Both the position numbers and the translations under genes were made by a program. This document shows, piece after piece, positions 1 through 10,200 of a stretch of DNA of 64,000 nucleotides. The stretch comes from Aureliella helgolandensis (GTDB taxonomy: Bacteria; Planctomycetota; Planctomycetia; Pirellulales; Pirellulaceae), in contig NZ_CP036298.1 of assembly GCF_007752135.1 (NCBI RefSeq), forward strand, positions 3,348,001 through 3,412,000, written 5' to 3'. Within the stretch, counting starts at the first letter, position 1; the number at the start of each line of letters is the position of its first letter. The notes beneath the pieces are model-generated. The model searched no databases, was not told the origin of the DNA, and saw nothing but the letters and a program-made list of their open reading frames with translations.

Positions 1-380
1 GCACAAAAAGTGCATCACTGTCGCTCGGTCGGCCAGTGCGAAAAGATCCTTTTCGAGAATTGGCATGTGAGTGATAGCGGCGTAGCTGCAGTTACGGGGC
101 GACATGGCAAAATTCTTACCCCTAGCGGCCACCGGCTCTACCATACCCCACGCGACTTAACCAGGACTGTGCTCCCATAGCGACGGCGAGTTTGCATGGA
201 GTTGCACCTATTAGGTGGCTCACGTGTTTGCCGTTTAGTTGAGTGTTGGCTTATAACTCTCAAGTGGTGGTTTTGCGTGCGTCTTGAGAGTCCCGTGTTG
301 CGTTCGCAAATTGACATGCAAATTTGGCGAGACTAGATTCGATTCGGTTTGTTATTTCATTCACGCGAAGGATACAGTTC
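1..380. other. Upstream region without a recognised gene
   Basis: No complete gene is recognised here. Plus-strand frame 1 is open from the window edge to a TAG at 178-180 (about 59 codons) with no start visible, so it could be the 3' end of a gene that begins outside the window. Its translation resembles no family I know. The stretch 181-380 would hold the promoter and leader of the DUF1559 gene; I could not identify a convincing promoter. Confidence 0.35.
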
Positions 381-1301
381 ATGAAGCGTAAGACGAGCAG
401 GAACGACGGCTTTACACTTGTAGAGTTGTTAGTGGTGATCGCCATCATAGGAATACTGGTTGGCTTGCTATTGCCAGCCGTACAGGCAGCACGCGAGGCC
501 GCCAGGAGGATCCAGTGTTCGAACAACCTGAAGCAGCTGGGGTTGGCCTTGCACAACTACCACGACACGCATCGAAAATTCCCGTATGGCTATTTCGATC
601 AGGATACCTACCATCGACGCGACACTTGGATGCAGCAAACGCTGCCCTTTATCGAGCAGACGGCCTTCTACAATCAGTATCAAAACTGGACAGGACAGTG
701 GGTGATGGACACGCCTGTTGAATTGAAAGATGCGACGTTGCCCGGGTTTGTTTGTCCATCGGACGGAGAGTCACCTGGTAAGGGTGGTGGTGGAGGTTTG
801 CGATCGGGCGGCGAGGGTTTTCAGGGGAACTATGTTGTTTGCTCCGGTAGCACGCAGATGACCCGGCCCATGACCAATCTGAACGGTATCTTCTACAACA
901 ATTCGAAGAGCGATATGGGAGACATTTCAGACGGAACGTCCAATACCCTGCTGGTTGGCGAGAGTTTGGTCCGCCCAGGTACGGGAGGCTGGGGCGGAGC
1001 TGGTGGCTATTGGGGAGGTGGACCTCACGGAGCATTCGGTTTCACCGCACTGGAGCCACCCAACACGACCATCCCGGATCAGGTTTACACCTGTAAAACT
1101 GAACTCTATCCGCACGCACCTTGTATTCCCGTAGGTGGCGCGGCCGAGATCCAGAACTTTGCGCGGAGCCAACACACCGGAGGTGCTCAATTTGGGTTGG
1201 CGGACGGTTCGGTGAACTTCATGTCGCAATCGGTTGATGTTCTCATCTATCGCGCTCTGGGCACGCGAAACGGTGGAGAAGTAGCTCAGTTGCCTCAATA
1301 G
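381..1301 (+). CDS. DUF1559 family type IV pilin-like (pseudopilin) protein
   Basis: Predicted 306-residue surface or exported protein of the DUF1559 (SBP_bac_10-like) family, which is greatly expanded in planctomycetes and of unknown precise role. The N-terminus is a class III prepilin signal: a short basic leader, Gly10, then [16 protein letters not shown] with the conserved Glu five residues after the cleavage site, followed by the family's [14 protein letters not shown] and [15 protein letters not shown] motifs. The C-terminus has the typical H-T-G-G-A-x-F-x-x-A-D-G-S-V segment. I chose ATG 381 because an upstream in-frame start at 324 would put 19 residues before a normal prepilin leader. 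A small lipoprotein gene follows 19 bases downstream, a common planctomycete pairing, so co-transcription is likely. Family assignment is firm; function is not known. Confidence 0.93.
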   Translation: MKRKTSRNDGFTLVELLVVIAIIGILVGLLLPAVQAAREAARRIQCSNNLKQLGLALHNYHDTHRKFPYGYFDQDTYHRRDTWMQQTLPFIEQTAFYNQYQNWTGQWVMDTPVELKDATLPGFVCPSDGESPGKGGGGGLRSGGEGFQGNYVVCSGSTQMTRPMTNLNGIFYNNSKSDMGDISDGTSNTLLVGESLVRPGTGGWGGAGGYWGGGPHGAFGFTALEPPNTTIPDQVYTCKTELYPHAPCIPVGGAAEIQNFARSQHTGGAQFGLADGSVNFMSQSVDVLIYRALGTRNGGEVAQLPQ

Positions 1302-1320
1302 TTTTTAGGAAGGGACTCAA

Positions 1321-1731
1321 ATGATGTTTACGTCAATGTTATTTCGTTCGTTGCTCGTGGTTAGTTTAGCGGGATTGGTCGTTCCACTGGCCGGTTGCGG
1401 TGGAGATGCCCTTGGTCGAATTCCTGTTGAAGGGACGGTCAGCTTTAATGGGCAACCGCTGACTATCGGCAATATTACCTTTCGTCCTACGGACAAGTCG
1501 TTGCAAAGCGAAGCGCTCGATGTGCGCGAAGGCAAATTTGTTGGGACGCTTATTCCGGGGGCAAAGCAAGTTGAGATCCGTGGATATGAGATGGTGACTC
1601 CCAAGTTACCCGCAAATTCGCCCGAAGCGGGATCCACGTTCAAGAAGCAGGTGCTACCTGCAAAGTTCAATGACAAGTCTGTGTTGACTGCAGATGTGAG
1701 TGCGGCAACTCCACTGACGTTTGATCTGTAG
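1321..1731 (+). CDS. Small lipoprotein with carboxypeptidase-regulatory-like fold
   Basis: Predicted 136-residue lipoprotein. A hydrophobic signal (residues 7-22) ends in the lipobox LAGC with Cys26, followed by GGD. The rest begins with the pattern IPVEGTVSFNGQPL, typical of the short transthyretin/carboxypeptidase-regulatory-like proteins that accompany DUF1559 genes in planctomycetes. Two adjacent ATGs lie at 1321 and 1324. An AGGAAGGGA stretch just upstream (about 1307-1316) is a good ribosome binding site. It sits 19 bases after the DUF1559 gene and is the last gene before a perfect hairpin at 1884-1918. Probably a periplasmic or outer-membrane-anchored partner of the pilin-like protein; that role is inferred from context only. 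Confidence 0.88.
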   Translation: MMFTSMLFRSLLVVSLAGLVVPLAGCGGDALGRIPVEGTVSFNGQPLTIGNITFRPTDKSLQSEALDVREGKFVGTLIPGAKQVEIRGYEMVTPKLPANSPEAGSTFKKQVLPAKFNDKSVLTADVSAATPLTFDL

Positions 1732-1883
1732 GCGATCTTCAGCAGTACGATTCGTAAACGTTCGTGGTAGATTCGATTCCAATGATCGAATAATGCAATT
1801 CAAAATAGTGAGTCAGTTATGGACGGATTCGATTGCCAGGCCTAGGCTGGCGAAAAATCTGGCTCTACTATTTCTGAACCGAA

Positions 1884-1918
1884 TCCTCCAAGGCTAAGGG
1901 ACTCTTAGCCTTGGAGGA
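1884..1918. terminator. Perfect 15-bp hairpin between convergent genes
   Basis: Left arm 1884-1898 and right arm 1904-1918 are perfect reverse complements around the loop GGACT. It lies between the converging lipoprotein gene (ends 1731) and the S15 peptidase gene (ends 1986). Neither side has a T-run, so it is not a canonical intrinsic terminator. It may stop transcription from both sides or protect 3' ends. Confidence 0.6.
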
Positions 1919-1985
1919 AAATCAAGGGGCTGGCTTGGAACACTTGCATTTAGCCGGTGCCAATGGTGAAACGTAGCGTTCTGGG

Positions 1986-3890
1986 CTAAGGTTGCTGCTC
2001 AGCGTCTGCCGTAAACGCCTCTTCTACTGCCTGCTTGCCTCCGACGATCGGTAACAGGAGCTGTGTACCATCGAGGTCGACGGTTACTTGAGTGCCTGGC
2101 TTGGGATGCAGCGTAAAGTCCCTATCGCTAGAGAAAATCAGCAAGCCAATCTGTTGGCCCTTGGGGATGATTTGATCGTCTGGCTGGAGATCGAATGAGA
2201 CTTCGTAGAAGGTGCCAGGGAAAAGGGGAGCTCCCTCGGTGATCGAACGGTGGTTTTGAGGATCAGCCCAGCCACGGGTAATAATATTGTCGGTGATTTT
2301 GGCTTGGCGGCTGCTATTCCAAGGAAGTGAAACCAACCATACCGAGAGGTTTGCTGCGGTGCGATCACTCGACAATTTGACCGTAATCCGCGGAGTACCC
2401 GAGATGTGGACCTCTTTTTCGAGAGGGGGAGTGGTGAACAGCAAGCGGTGTTCCGTCCAGTCTGCTTGAGCGAGAGCGTCCCCTGCAAACGAGTAGTTAT
2501 CCACTAGTGTTTCAACGCCTTGCACTGGGAGGTTTTCCGTGGTCAAGCCACCCACTCCAGGAGCACCAGCTCGCAGATGCCAAGTGACTGGCTGAGCAAG
2601 CGGATTGGGGTAGTCTTCGTACGAGGTAGGGGCGTCTGGCTTGTCTCCTTCACGCACGATCCAGGCTCGAGGATCTTGTTCGACGTTGTTTTCCACTCCA
2701 TGAAGATAACGTGTGAACCAGCGATTCATGAGCTTCATGGGCGGCTCTCCTCCGTGGCCTGCTTGATGGTAGTAGATCTGGACTGGCACCCCTTTCTCTT
2801 TGAGTGCCTGCGAGATCCGATTGCTATGTTCGGGTACTACATTCCAATCGTTGAAGCCGTGTGCCATGAGAACGGCTGCTTTCAATGGGCCCAGGTCGTT
2901 GAGATAGTCTCGGCCCGCCCAAAAGTCGTTGTAGTCGCCAGATTCGCGGTCCATGCCCTCGAGCATTTCGCGATCACGTATTTCACAATCGCAGTACTCT
3001 CGACGGGTCGATGGATGGCTGTGGATGAAGTCGTATAAGTAATCGATGTCTTCTCCTAGGTAGCCACCGGGATGCCGCACCAGGCCGTTCGAACGGTAGT
3101 AATGGTAGTAGGATGTGTTCGGCGCAATTGGGATAATGGCCTCAAGCCCGTCGACTCCAGTCGTGGCGGCGGCGAGTGGCAATGTCCCGTTATAGGAGGT
3201 TCCGGTCATCCCTACTTTGCCAGTGGACCAATACGCTTCTACCGGCTCGCTTCCGTCTGGGGAGGTAAAACCCTTGGCTCGCCCATTCAACCAATCCACA
3301 ACTGCTTTGGGAGCCAGCGACTCATTATCGCCGCCAACGGTGGGACAACCTTGACTCAAGCCGGTACCGGGGGAGGAGGAGTGGACCACGATAAAACCAC
3401 GGGGAACCCAATCCGCTACGTGCGACTTGGAGATAATCGGTCGACGACTTTTCAGCTTCACCGGCGGAAAGTGCTCACGCGTTGGGGGAGGTGCATTCAG
3501 CTCTTGCTTCACATCCCAAAAGTACTGTTGGCCTGAGGCGCCAGTGCCCGCAAAATAGGGGCTCGTAACGTAGATGATCGGGAGTTTGAGTCCCTCTGTG
3601 TCGGTTTGCTGAGGGCGAGTTACGTCAACGTGCATGCGATCCAACTGGCCATCGGCGTCGGAATCAAACTCGGTCTCTACCCACAGATCATGCCGAATCC
3701 AAAAGTCGGGATCGGACATGGCTTCGACAATTTGAGCTTCACCATCTTTGAAGACGGGGCCCGTAGCGGGAGGCGAATCTGCCCAGGCTGGGCTATCCAA
3801 AAGAACCATGCTCAAGGTTAACGCGGTTACGAATTGCAAGGCTAAACCGCCTGCAGACCGGGAGCGGGAGTGAGGGAGAATTAAAGTCAT
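1986..3890 (-). CDS. Exported CocE/NonD hydrolase, Xaa-Pro dipeptidyl-peptidase-like (S15)
   Basis: Predicted 634-residue secreted serine hydrolase of the S15 (PepX/CocE) family, which cleaves X-Pro dipeptides or hydrolyses acyl esters. Residues 1-37 form a signal peptide ending AWA. The nucleophile motif G-T-S-Y-N-G places Ser at about residue 232. The acid is likely in HGFNDWNVVPEH, matching the PepX pattern H-G-x-x-D-W-N-V, and the catalytic His in HQAGHGG. The remaining C-terminus fits the PepX_C jelly-roll domain. I chose ATG 3890 because it places the signal peptide at the N-terminus; the frame stays open to 4109, but those extra 73 residues look non-coding. It stands alone, convergent with the lipoprotein gene. 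Substrate (peptide or ester) cannot be decided from sequence. Confidence 0.9.
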   Translation of the reverse strand: MTLILPHSRSRSAGGLALQFVTALTLSMVLLDSPAWADSPPATGPVFKDGEAQIVEAMSDPDFWIRHDLWVETEFDSDADGQLDRMHVDVTRPQQTDTEGLKLPIIYVTSPYFAGTGASGQQYFWDVKQELNAPPPTREHFPPVKLKSRRPIISKSHVADWVPRGFIVVHSSSPGTGLSQGCPTVGGDNESLAPKAVVDWLNGRAKGFTSPDGSEPVEAYWSTGKVGMTGTSYNGTLPLAAATTGVDGLEAIIPIAPNTSYYHYYRSNGLVRHPGGYLGEDIDYLYDFIHSHPSTRREYCDCEIRDREMLEGMDRESGDYNDFWAGRDYLNDLGPLKAAVLMAHGFNDWNVVPEHSNRISQALKEKGVPVQIYYHQAGHGGEPPMKLMNRWFTRYLHGVENNVEQDPRAWIVREGDKPDAPTSYEDYPNPLAQPVTWHLRAGAPGVGGLTTENLPVQGVETLVDNYSFAGDALAQADWTEHRLLFTTPPLEKEVHISGTPRITVKLSSDRTAANLSVWLVSLPWNSSRQAKITDNIITRGWADPQNHRSITEGAPLFPGTFYEVSFDLQPDDQIIPKGQQIGLLIFSSDRDFTLHPKPGTQVTVDLDGTQLLLPIVGGKQAVEEAFTADAEQQP

Positions 3891-4427
3891 CGGAAAAATC
3901 GCAGTAAGAGGGACGCATCGCGCAAGGATACCAAGCAGACTTAAATGACCATCATAATTGATTTTGGGAAGCGCGTCGGAAAGCTTGCTCGTGACTGTGC
4001 AGCAATTTCCCAAAGATAGACCAAGCCTTTCCGGTGGACAGTCGAAATTCACTTCTATCGCGTTGCCATGAGCGGAAGGCGACGGGGACCACTGCTGCCG
4101 CGCGCACAACGCCAGAAACTCTCCGGTTAGAAACTAGTTGGGGAGTCACGGCCCTGCTGCGGCCACTCGTCGAGCCTAGACCTAAATTGTGTAGTGGAGC
4201 CGTCGTCTAGGTTGTCGATTTACTGTTGGAACGATGCCTTTCTGAGTGCACCGGAAATCAGGATGACGCGCCCAATGGCCTGAGCGGTTTGAACTCATTG
4301 CTGGCGGCCGCTACGAAGTTTGGAGGAGCTAACGGAAGCTAACGAGTGGAGACGGGTGCGGCGAAATCGCTGAAGCGGTGTGAACAGGGCGCCGGACCTC
4401 AGAGGCCGGAGTTGGCCTAGTCGGTGT
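3891..4427. other. Intergenic region, 537 bases
   Basis: No coding sequence or RNA gene is supported. It separates the 5' end of the S15 peptidase gene from the 3' end of the Bat operon, both on the minus strand, so it should contain the peptidase promoter. The only structure I noted is the hairpin at 4392-4409. Confidence 0.6.
4392..4409 (-). terminator. Possible terminator hairpin after the Bat operon
   Basis: CCGG(A)CCT pairs with AGGCCGG around a CAG triloop, giving seven base pairs with one bulged A, about 20 bases after the stop codon of the last operon gene. No T-run follows on the minus strand, so it is only a candidate. Confidence 0.35.
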
Positions 4428-5360
4428 TTACTTAGGAGCTACCGCTAGCCGTTCCACTGCGGAGGACTGAATCCAGCCACTGCGTCCATCCACTTCAACT
4501 TCACACCACTGTGGGCGTTCGCTCAGCAGGCGAAGCTCAGCCCCATCGGGCAAGGTTTGGTTGATGCGCGGCGCTGAATTTGCGGAATCTGCAGACCGGA
4601 GAACCACTTCGTCGGCCACAACCACCACCGTGTCCTGAGCTGAGTTGGCGGGGGAAATCCAACTCGAAACGCTCCCCAAGCACCACAGCAGCAGCGGGAG
4701 CAGTGCGACCAAGGCCAGGCGGCGTGAACCTGTCCCAATCGCTACCGCCAGAATGAAGGCAGCAACTAGGAAACCGAGTGCGGCGATTGATGCAAGTTGT
4801 TGTTGGGAGAGCCATGAATTCCAGAAAAACAGCGTGTCGGTGAGCTGGCTATCGGGCTCGATCCGTATCCAGTCTGGCAGTGTTGAGCGTGCATGTTCCA
4901 GGTTCTGGCGAGCTTGAGTGTCGGCGGGCGTGCTTCCCAAAGCTCGTTGGAAGGCAACGATGGCTCGGCCAATTTGTTCCGATTGCAAGGCTGCGTTTCC
5001 GTGGGCGACCCATAAGTCAGCGGGAACTGGCGCAGACTCGCTTTGCAGAGCTTCGATGGCCTGACGAAACAGTAGTTCGGCGCGCGCAAACCTGGCCACT
5101 CGTTGAGATCGATCGGGACTCTCCATGGCTGCGTTGTACTCGGCAATACCTTGCTCAGCGATGGACTGCCCCGGTAAAAGCTCTGCTGCGGAGACGGACT
5201 CGAGGCTACTGGCCACGAATGTCAATAGAACGCTGAGCAGGGGGATGCACCAAGCCACGCAGGTTGCTCGAACCGAATAATGCGATTCCCTGGATGTGGG
5301 GCGTTGTTCTTCTGGCGAAGGGCGACTAACGGCGCAAACGCAGGTCAGGAGTGTTGTCAT
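4428..5360 (-). CDS. batE: BatE-like TPR and SH3 domain protein
   Basis: Predicted 310-residue membrane protein, the last gene of the Bat operon. A signal-anchor lies at about residues 33-58, TPR-like helices (AIVAFQRALGSTP and neighbours) at about 65-170, one or two hydrophobic segments near 190-240, and a C-terminal bacterial SH3-like domain (VVVADEVVLRSA ... WCEVEVDGRSGWI) to the end. This TPR-TM-SH3 order is that of BatE proteins. Its ATG follows the TAG of the upstream batD directly (TAGATG), indicating translational coupling. In Bacteroides and Leptospira, Bat proteins are linked to aerotolerance or stress at the cell envelope; the mechanism is not established. The symbol is by analogy. 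Confidence 0.8.
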   Translation of the reverse strand: MTTLLTCVCAVSRPSPEEQRPTSRESHYSVRATCVAWCIPLLSVLLTFVASSLESVSAAELLPGQSIAEQGIAEYNAAMESPDRSQRVARFARAELLFRQAIEALQSESAPVPADLWVAHGNAALQSEQIGRAIVAFQRALGSTPADTQARQNLEHARSTLPDWIRIEPDSQLTDTLFFWNSWLSQQQLASIAALGFLVAAFILAVAIGTGSRRLALVALLPLLLWCLGSVSSWISPANSAQDTVVVVADEVVLRSADSANSAPRINQTLPDGAELRLLSERPQWCEVEVDGRSGWIQSSAVERLAVAPK

Positions 5361-7271
5361 CTATTCGACTCCTTCCACGATTGCTTTGGCTGCCTGCCGA
5401 ATGCGTTGCATTTCGTGTGTTTGGTTGGCGGAGTCGGGGGAGTAGGCAATCGTTTCACAATCTGCAATTAGCCGCTCGATTGGCACTCGGTTGCTGGGAC
5501 TGGTGGTAGTCTGGAATTCGCGCAAGACACTGGCGATCGTTTGGGCAGCGAGAGCTGGTGGCTCATCCTCGGCAATCCGCAAGCGGCTACGCCACCGTTT
5601 CTGCAACTGCTTGCGTTCTACCAACTGGGGATCGCGGGTGGAGTTCCATCGCACCAGGATTGCGCCAGCTACCAGCCCTAGACCTGCCAGATAGAGCAGG
5701 GGGGGCGTCCAGCGAGCACTGAGGAAATTGCTGGAGCTTTGCAGCAATTGCAACGGGTCGTTGGGGATGGCTAGGTTGGCGCCAACGAGTGAGAGAGGTG
5801 CACCGCCGGATATCCGCGGTGCTCCCGGGTTCGACTCGGCTTCTTGAGCAGCGTCAGCGGCTTGGGGGGAGTGCGAGACAACATCAGCCGCAGAGACGAT
5901 GTGCGCTGCTAAGGCTTGCAACGCAATCGGATTCGATCGAGTGGTCTCGTAGCGGGCCGCGTTGGGATTGAACCACGAGAATTCAATGGCTGGAATCTGT
6001 GCCACCGATTCCTCCTTGACGCGGACGTTGAGCTTGAACTGCTTAACATTGCTATTGAAACTGCCTGCTGGCAATTCACCAGGTAGTTGAAATTGTTGTT
6101 CATCCAACCCACATTTCGACAAATCGGGCAATCCGAGTTTTTCAATATTTCCGTTGCCTCGAAGTTTGAGATCCAATGCAATGGGGTCTCCTACGCGAAC
6201 CACGGAGCGGTTGGCGGTGACTTGGAGTGAGAAACCGCTTCCCACTGCACCGGAAAAGCTCACGGGCCGGCCCTCCGTTGGAAGCGGCTTGATTGTCAGG
6301 CTGACCGGCGGCCCTGAAGCAATTGCAGGCTGTACGGCACCCGGCCGTGAGTCACCAAACATCCCACGCCGCCAGCGAACTACCTTTTCAGTGCGGCAAC
6401 TTACGGGAATATCGGTGAACTCGCCGACTTGCTGAGGAATCATCGTCCGTTCAGCAGTGACAACGATAAAGTCCTTGCCATCCTCGGTGGCTTTGCTCAC
6501 TTTGCCATCGACCGCGACGTCTCCTTGCTCGGTTGCGAAGGTGAGCGTTTGTCGTGATGTAGGCGTTTCCGGTTTGAACTCAAACTGGTCAAACAGCGGA
6601 GAACGGATGCGGAGATTATTAAACGCGTGATTGGCTCCTTCAACGCCGCCCGAAAATGCCCACCGCACCGTAACCGGTACTTCTTGCCCGACGTAAATGG
6701 GGTTGTCATCGATCGTAATGCTAATCTGCAAATCGGGATCTTCGGCCAATTCTGTAAACTCCACCTTGGGGCCAGTATGCGAAGTTGTTTTGCCATCTAG
6801 CTCAACTTCGAAGGGCCCCAGTTGAAATTCTCCCGCTGAGGAGGCAGTCAGTTGGAAGGTGAATGTGTAGGTCACCGACTCTTTACGTGAAACGGAACCA
6901 TTGATGATTTGCATTTGCGAGTAGGAGCTGGTGTTAACCAGCGGCCCGGCGACTTGCAAGGGAGCGTCTGAAGGCCCCACATAGCGGCAGACGGGTTTGG
7001 CTGCACCCTCGACTCCACTGACTTGAACTTGAAACTCTATGGGGACACCTGCGAAGTAGGGAGCAGGCGTAACGCCAAGCTCAACAGATTGCGCACGAAG
7101 CTGCGTCGGGAAAGTAACCACCTCTGCGGCACAGAGCGCTGCACACATCACAAGCCCCTGCAGTAGCTTGTTGGGGATCGCGGTCGACCAACGGGCGGAC
7201 GACGAACGATGCTCCCCAGCTGGACGCTGCGGACCTTGAAGGATGCTGCCGAATGTTGACTTCCTGCCCAT
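5361..7271 (-). CDS. batD: BatD-family protein (oxygen tolerance protein BatD)
   Basis: Predicted 636-residue exported protein. A long N-terminal leader with a hydrophobic core (about 38-60) is followed by repeated immunoglobulin-like beta domains such as VELGVTPAPYFAGVPIEFQV, ITIDDNPIYVGQEVPVTVRW and LQVTANRSVVRVGDPIALDL, the pattern of BatD proteins. A transmembrane helix lies near WTPPLLYLAGLGLVAGA, and a basic cytoplasmic tail follows. I chose ATG 7271, one base after the stop of the BatB-BatC gene (TAG-T-ATG); an in-frame start at 7346 would overlap that gene by 74 bases. The protein probably presents its beta domains outside the cytoplasmic membrane. It is the second BatD-like protein of the operon, the other being at 12439-13473. 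Confidence 0.85.
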   Translation of the reverse strand: MGRKSTFGSILQGPQRPAGEHRSSSARWSTAIPNKLLQGLVMCAALCAAEVVTFPTQLRAQSVELGVTPAPYFAGVPIEFQVQVSGVEGAAKPVCRYVGPSDAPLQVAGPLVNTSSYSQMQIINGSVSRKESVTYTFTFQLTASSAGEFQLGPFEVELDGKTTSHTGPKVEFTELAEDPDLQISITIDDNPIYVGQEVPVTVRWAFSGGVEGANHAFNNLRIRSPLFDQFEFKPETPTSRQTLTFATEQGDVAVDGKVSKATEDGKDFIVVTAERTMIPQQVGEFTDIPVSCRTEKVVRWRRGMFGDSRPGAVQPAIASGPPVSLTIKPLPTEGRPVSFSGAVGSGFSLQVTANRSVVRVGDPIALDLKLRGNGNIEKLGLPDLSKCGLDEQQFQLPGELPAGSFNSNVKQFKLNVRVKEESVAQIPAIEFSWFNPNAARYETTRSNPIALQALAAHIVSAADVVSHSPQAADAAQEAESNPGAPRISGGAPLSLVGANLAIPNDPLQLLQSSSNFLSARWTPPLLYLAGLGLVAGAILVRWNSTRDPQLVERKQLQKRWRSRLRIAEDEPPALAAQTIASVLREFQTTTSPSNRVPIERLIADCETIAYSPDSANQTHEMQRIRQAAKAIVEGVE

Positions 7272-7272
7272 A

Positions 7273-10200
7273 CTACCAATCCTTATCCACACCGCCCGAT
7301 CGGACCGTGTTGTGACGTTGTTTCTCAACCCTGCGTTGAGCTTCACGCTCTCGAATGGCTTGAAGCATTTGGCTCGAGTTCATGTTCTGTTGCTGTTGCG
7401 CGTCTCCGTCCGGTTGTGGTTTCTGCTGCTCCTGGTTTTCATCCTCACCTGACTGATTCTCCTCCGGTTGAGGAGGTGGCTCAGACTGTTGAGCCTGGTT
7501 GAGTAATTCCAAGGCGGCTAGGAGTTTTTCTAAGGCGATCGCCTGCTGTTCCAGTACCTGCTGCTCTTGGATTTGTTGCTCTTGGATTTGTTGCTCTTGG
7601 ATTTGTTGCTCTTGGATTTGCGGGGAAGCGACAGCTGGGGGTTCCGCAGACGCGTCCTGGCGGCTCTCCTCGAGAGTGGTATCCGTGTTGGAGGGTGCGT
7701 CCGGTGTTTGGCGAGTCTCCGATTCGGGCAACTCGGACTCGGATTGGGACTCGAGATCAGGTTCCGACAGCTCGGACTCACTCTGAGGAGCTGCTGCCGC
7801 AGAGGTCGAATCTTTCGGCAGGGGCTGTGATTGGGGGACGAGCGATTGGGGGACGAGCGCATTCGCAGCCAGCTGCATTGCATGACTTCCTGCAGCGACC
7901 AGTTTTGCGGCTTCCACCAACGCTTCTGCCGATTGCTGGTCGGCTTCCGAGGGAGCTGGCGTGGAGGAGCCACTCGCCGCGGACGGTAGCGGGACGGATT
8001 GGCCCGCTTCACTGGCAGCCTGCCCCTCACGCTCCAGCTCTTCGGCAATCTGACTCGAAATTTGTTCCAGTATTCTTTGCCGATTCTGCAACGGTGCGCG
8101 TTGAGCCGTGTCCTGCATGCGGGGACTCTGGACCAACAAGTCTTCCGTGGCTTCTTTCAATTGAGCTTGTCGCTGGGTCGTATCCTTCAAGTGTTCGATG
8201 ATCGTGAAGAAGAGTCGCCGCAGGTCCTCCAGTTTACTAACCGCAGAATCTGCAAACTGCGTATCCAGTGCTGAGCTGACGGACGCTTCAGCCTGATTCT
8301 CTGGTGCCACGCTCTCAGCGGATTCTTGCTCAACCATCGTTGGCTCTGGCTTAGCAGTGGTTTCCACCTCCGGCGTCGGTTCGGTCGCTTCCCCATCGGT
8401 CGCAGTTCGCTCTGGAGCGTCCGTGTCAGATGGCTCTGGCTTGGGCGAGTCGGATTCTGTGGTTTCCTGATCGGGGAGCTCAGGGGCGGCTGGCTCGGCT
8501 GGACTAGGAGCTGAGGTGTCCGGCGTTTCGGCAACACTGGGTGGGCCGGCCTCGAAAAGATCTGTTCGAGCCAGCTGGAGAGCCAACTGATCCATGTCTG
8601 CTTCGAGGGCCTTTAGCAATGCTTGCGCGGTTTCGAATCTCTCGCGTTGAGCGGTCAGATCTGGTGGGGCCGCTTCGTCACCGGGTGCTGCGGGGGGCGT
8701 CGAAGGAGAGCCAGCGGGGCTGGACGCTGAGGCGTCCGACTCTGCAGCGTCGAGTTTCAAAATCTCCTTAGCAAAAAGTTTAGCGAGCCTGTGGCTGCGC
8801 TCTAAATTCGTTTGTTGGATTTCTAGCAAGGACTCTTGCAGCGGGCGACGTTCTTCGCCAGGCATACTGCCCCCTGTCTTTAGACCAAGTTGCACTATGC
8901 GTTCGTCGGCATACATCGTTTCGATGAGACGTCGATAGTCGTCGAAGAACTCGGCGGCGGCACGCAACGCTTGGATCGCATCGGTTTGATGGCCCAGGGC
9001 CTTGGGGAAGTCTTGGCTAGCGAGAGAGACTTCGGCAGTAGCAAAGGCCTCCTGGGCTCTCTGGATTAGCGGTAGGGCTTGACGAATGCTGTCCAGCAGC
9101 GATTGGGCGTCGAGGTCGGCTGCTGCGTCAGATGCAGTAGCTTCGTCAGACTCATTCGGCGTTTCCGCTGGCACTGCGGCTTCTAGCATGGCATGCAATT
9201 CTTGGACGCGTTGCGTGGTCGCTACTTGCAGTTCTGTTAAGTATTCGTCGGTTAGCCACGTAAGGGCTGGCCCAGCTGCCGCCGTTTCTGGGGCAACAGT
9301 TGGTGCATCGGAAAGCGGTACCTGCGAATCCTCGGTCGCCAAATTTTCGAATAGCTCGGGGGTTGTCTGAGACGCCATTTGCTGCGTCAGTGTTGCCAAC
9401 TCGAGAGAGTCGGCCGTCAGCACGCCAAGTATCTCGATCGGATTGCGCAATTGATCTCTAGCGCGACGGGCGTCCGTCAAGGCGGCAGACCAACGCAAAA
9501 AAGTGCGGTCGGCCTGAAGCCGGCGGGTAAAACTACGTGCGCGATTCATCCAGCTCAGGCTACTATCGACATAGCGCAAGGCGGCGGTGAGCTGTGCCAT
9601 GCGGAGCCGTTTTTCAGCATCCTGCGGATCTTCAGACGCTGCAGAAGACGCGGTGTTCGGGGCTGCGGCCTTCGCATTGGCCAGTGCGTCCTGGGCTGCA
9701 TCGATTTCTCGGCGGGCGTTTTCAGCGAGCCTTTCCATGTTGGAAATGGTTTGCCGTTGGCTGACGCCCAGCTTGCGAAACCGATCGCGGAGGCCTTCAA
9801 CGGCCGAAGGTTGCGACGCGATTTGTTGAACGATTTCTTGCAGCACTAATTGATGCTCTCGCTGCGACGCGATAATTTGTTCTAGTTGTTGCGTGAAGTC
9901 CGTCGGGCTCTTCTGCGCGAGAGAATCGGTCAGCTCAAGGATGCGACGTGAGATGATCTCCAAATTGTGCCGAGCCGAATTGGCCTTGGGACGAATGCGG
10001 ACGGCTTCCTGAAAACGACTGGCGGCCAATTGCAAGTGTTTGAGGGCTTGTTCGGGCTCTTCTTGCAATAGTGCATCCGCTCGATTGACCTCAACCCATC
10101 CCAAATTGTAGATGCTGCGATACCGCAATTCTCCATCGATGCCCGCGTCGTTACGGGCTTGGCCGAGCAGTTTAGCGGCGTTTTCAGGATCGCTGGCGAG

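Noticed and set aside
1-180. Open frame from the window edge ending at TAG 178
   Set aside because: It may be the end of a gene but is only 59 codons with no similarity that I recognise, so it is noted only under the upstream region.
7563-7620. Regular repeats that might be a CRISPR array
   Set aside because: Units are 15 bp, directly adjacent and without spacers, and they encode an in-frame peptide repeat.
7530-8048. Overlapping frames in both strands across the BatB-BatC low-complexity region
   Set aside because: They are produced by the repetitive, GC-biased sequence of the real gene; the Arg/Ser/Pro-rich products have no motif.
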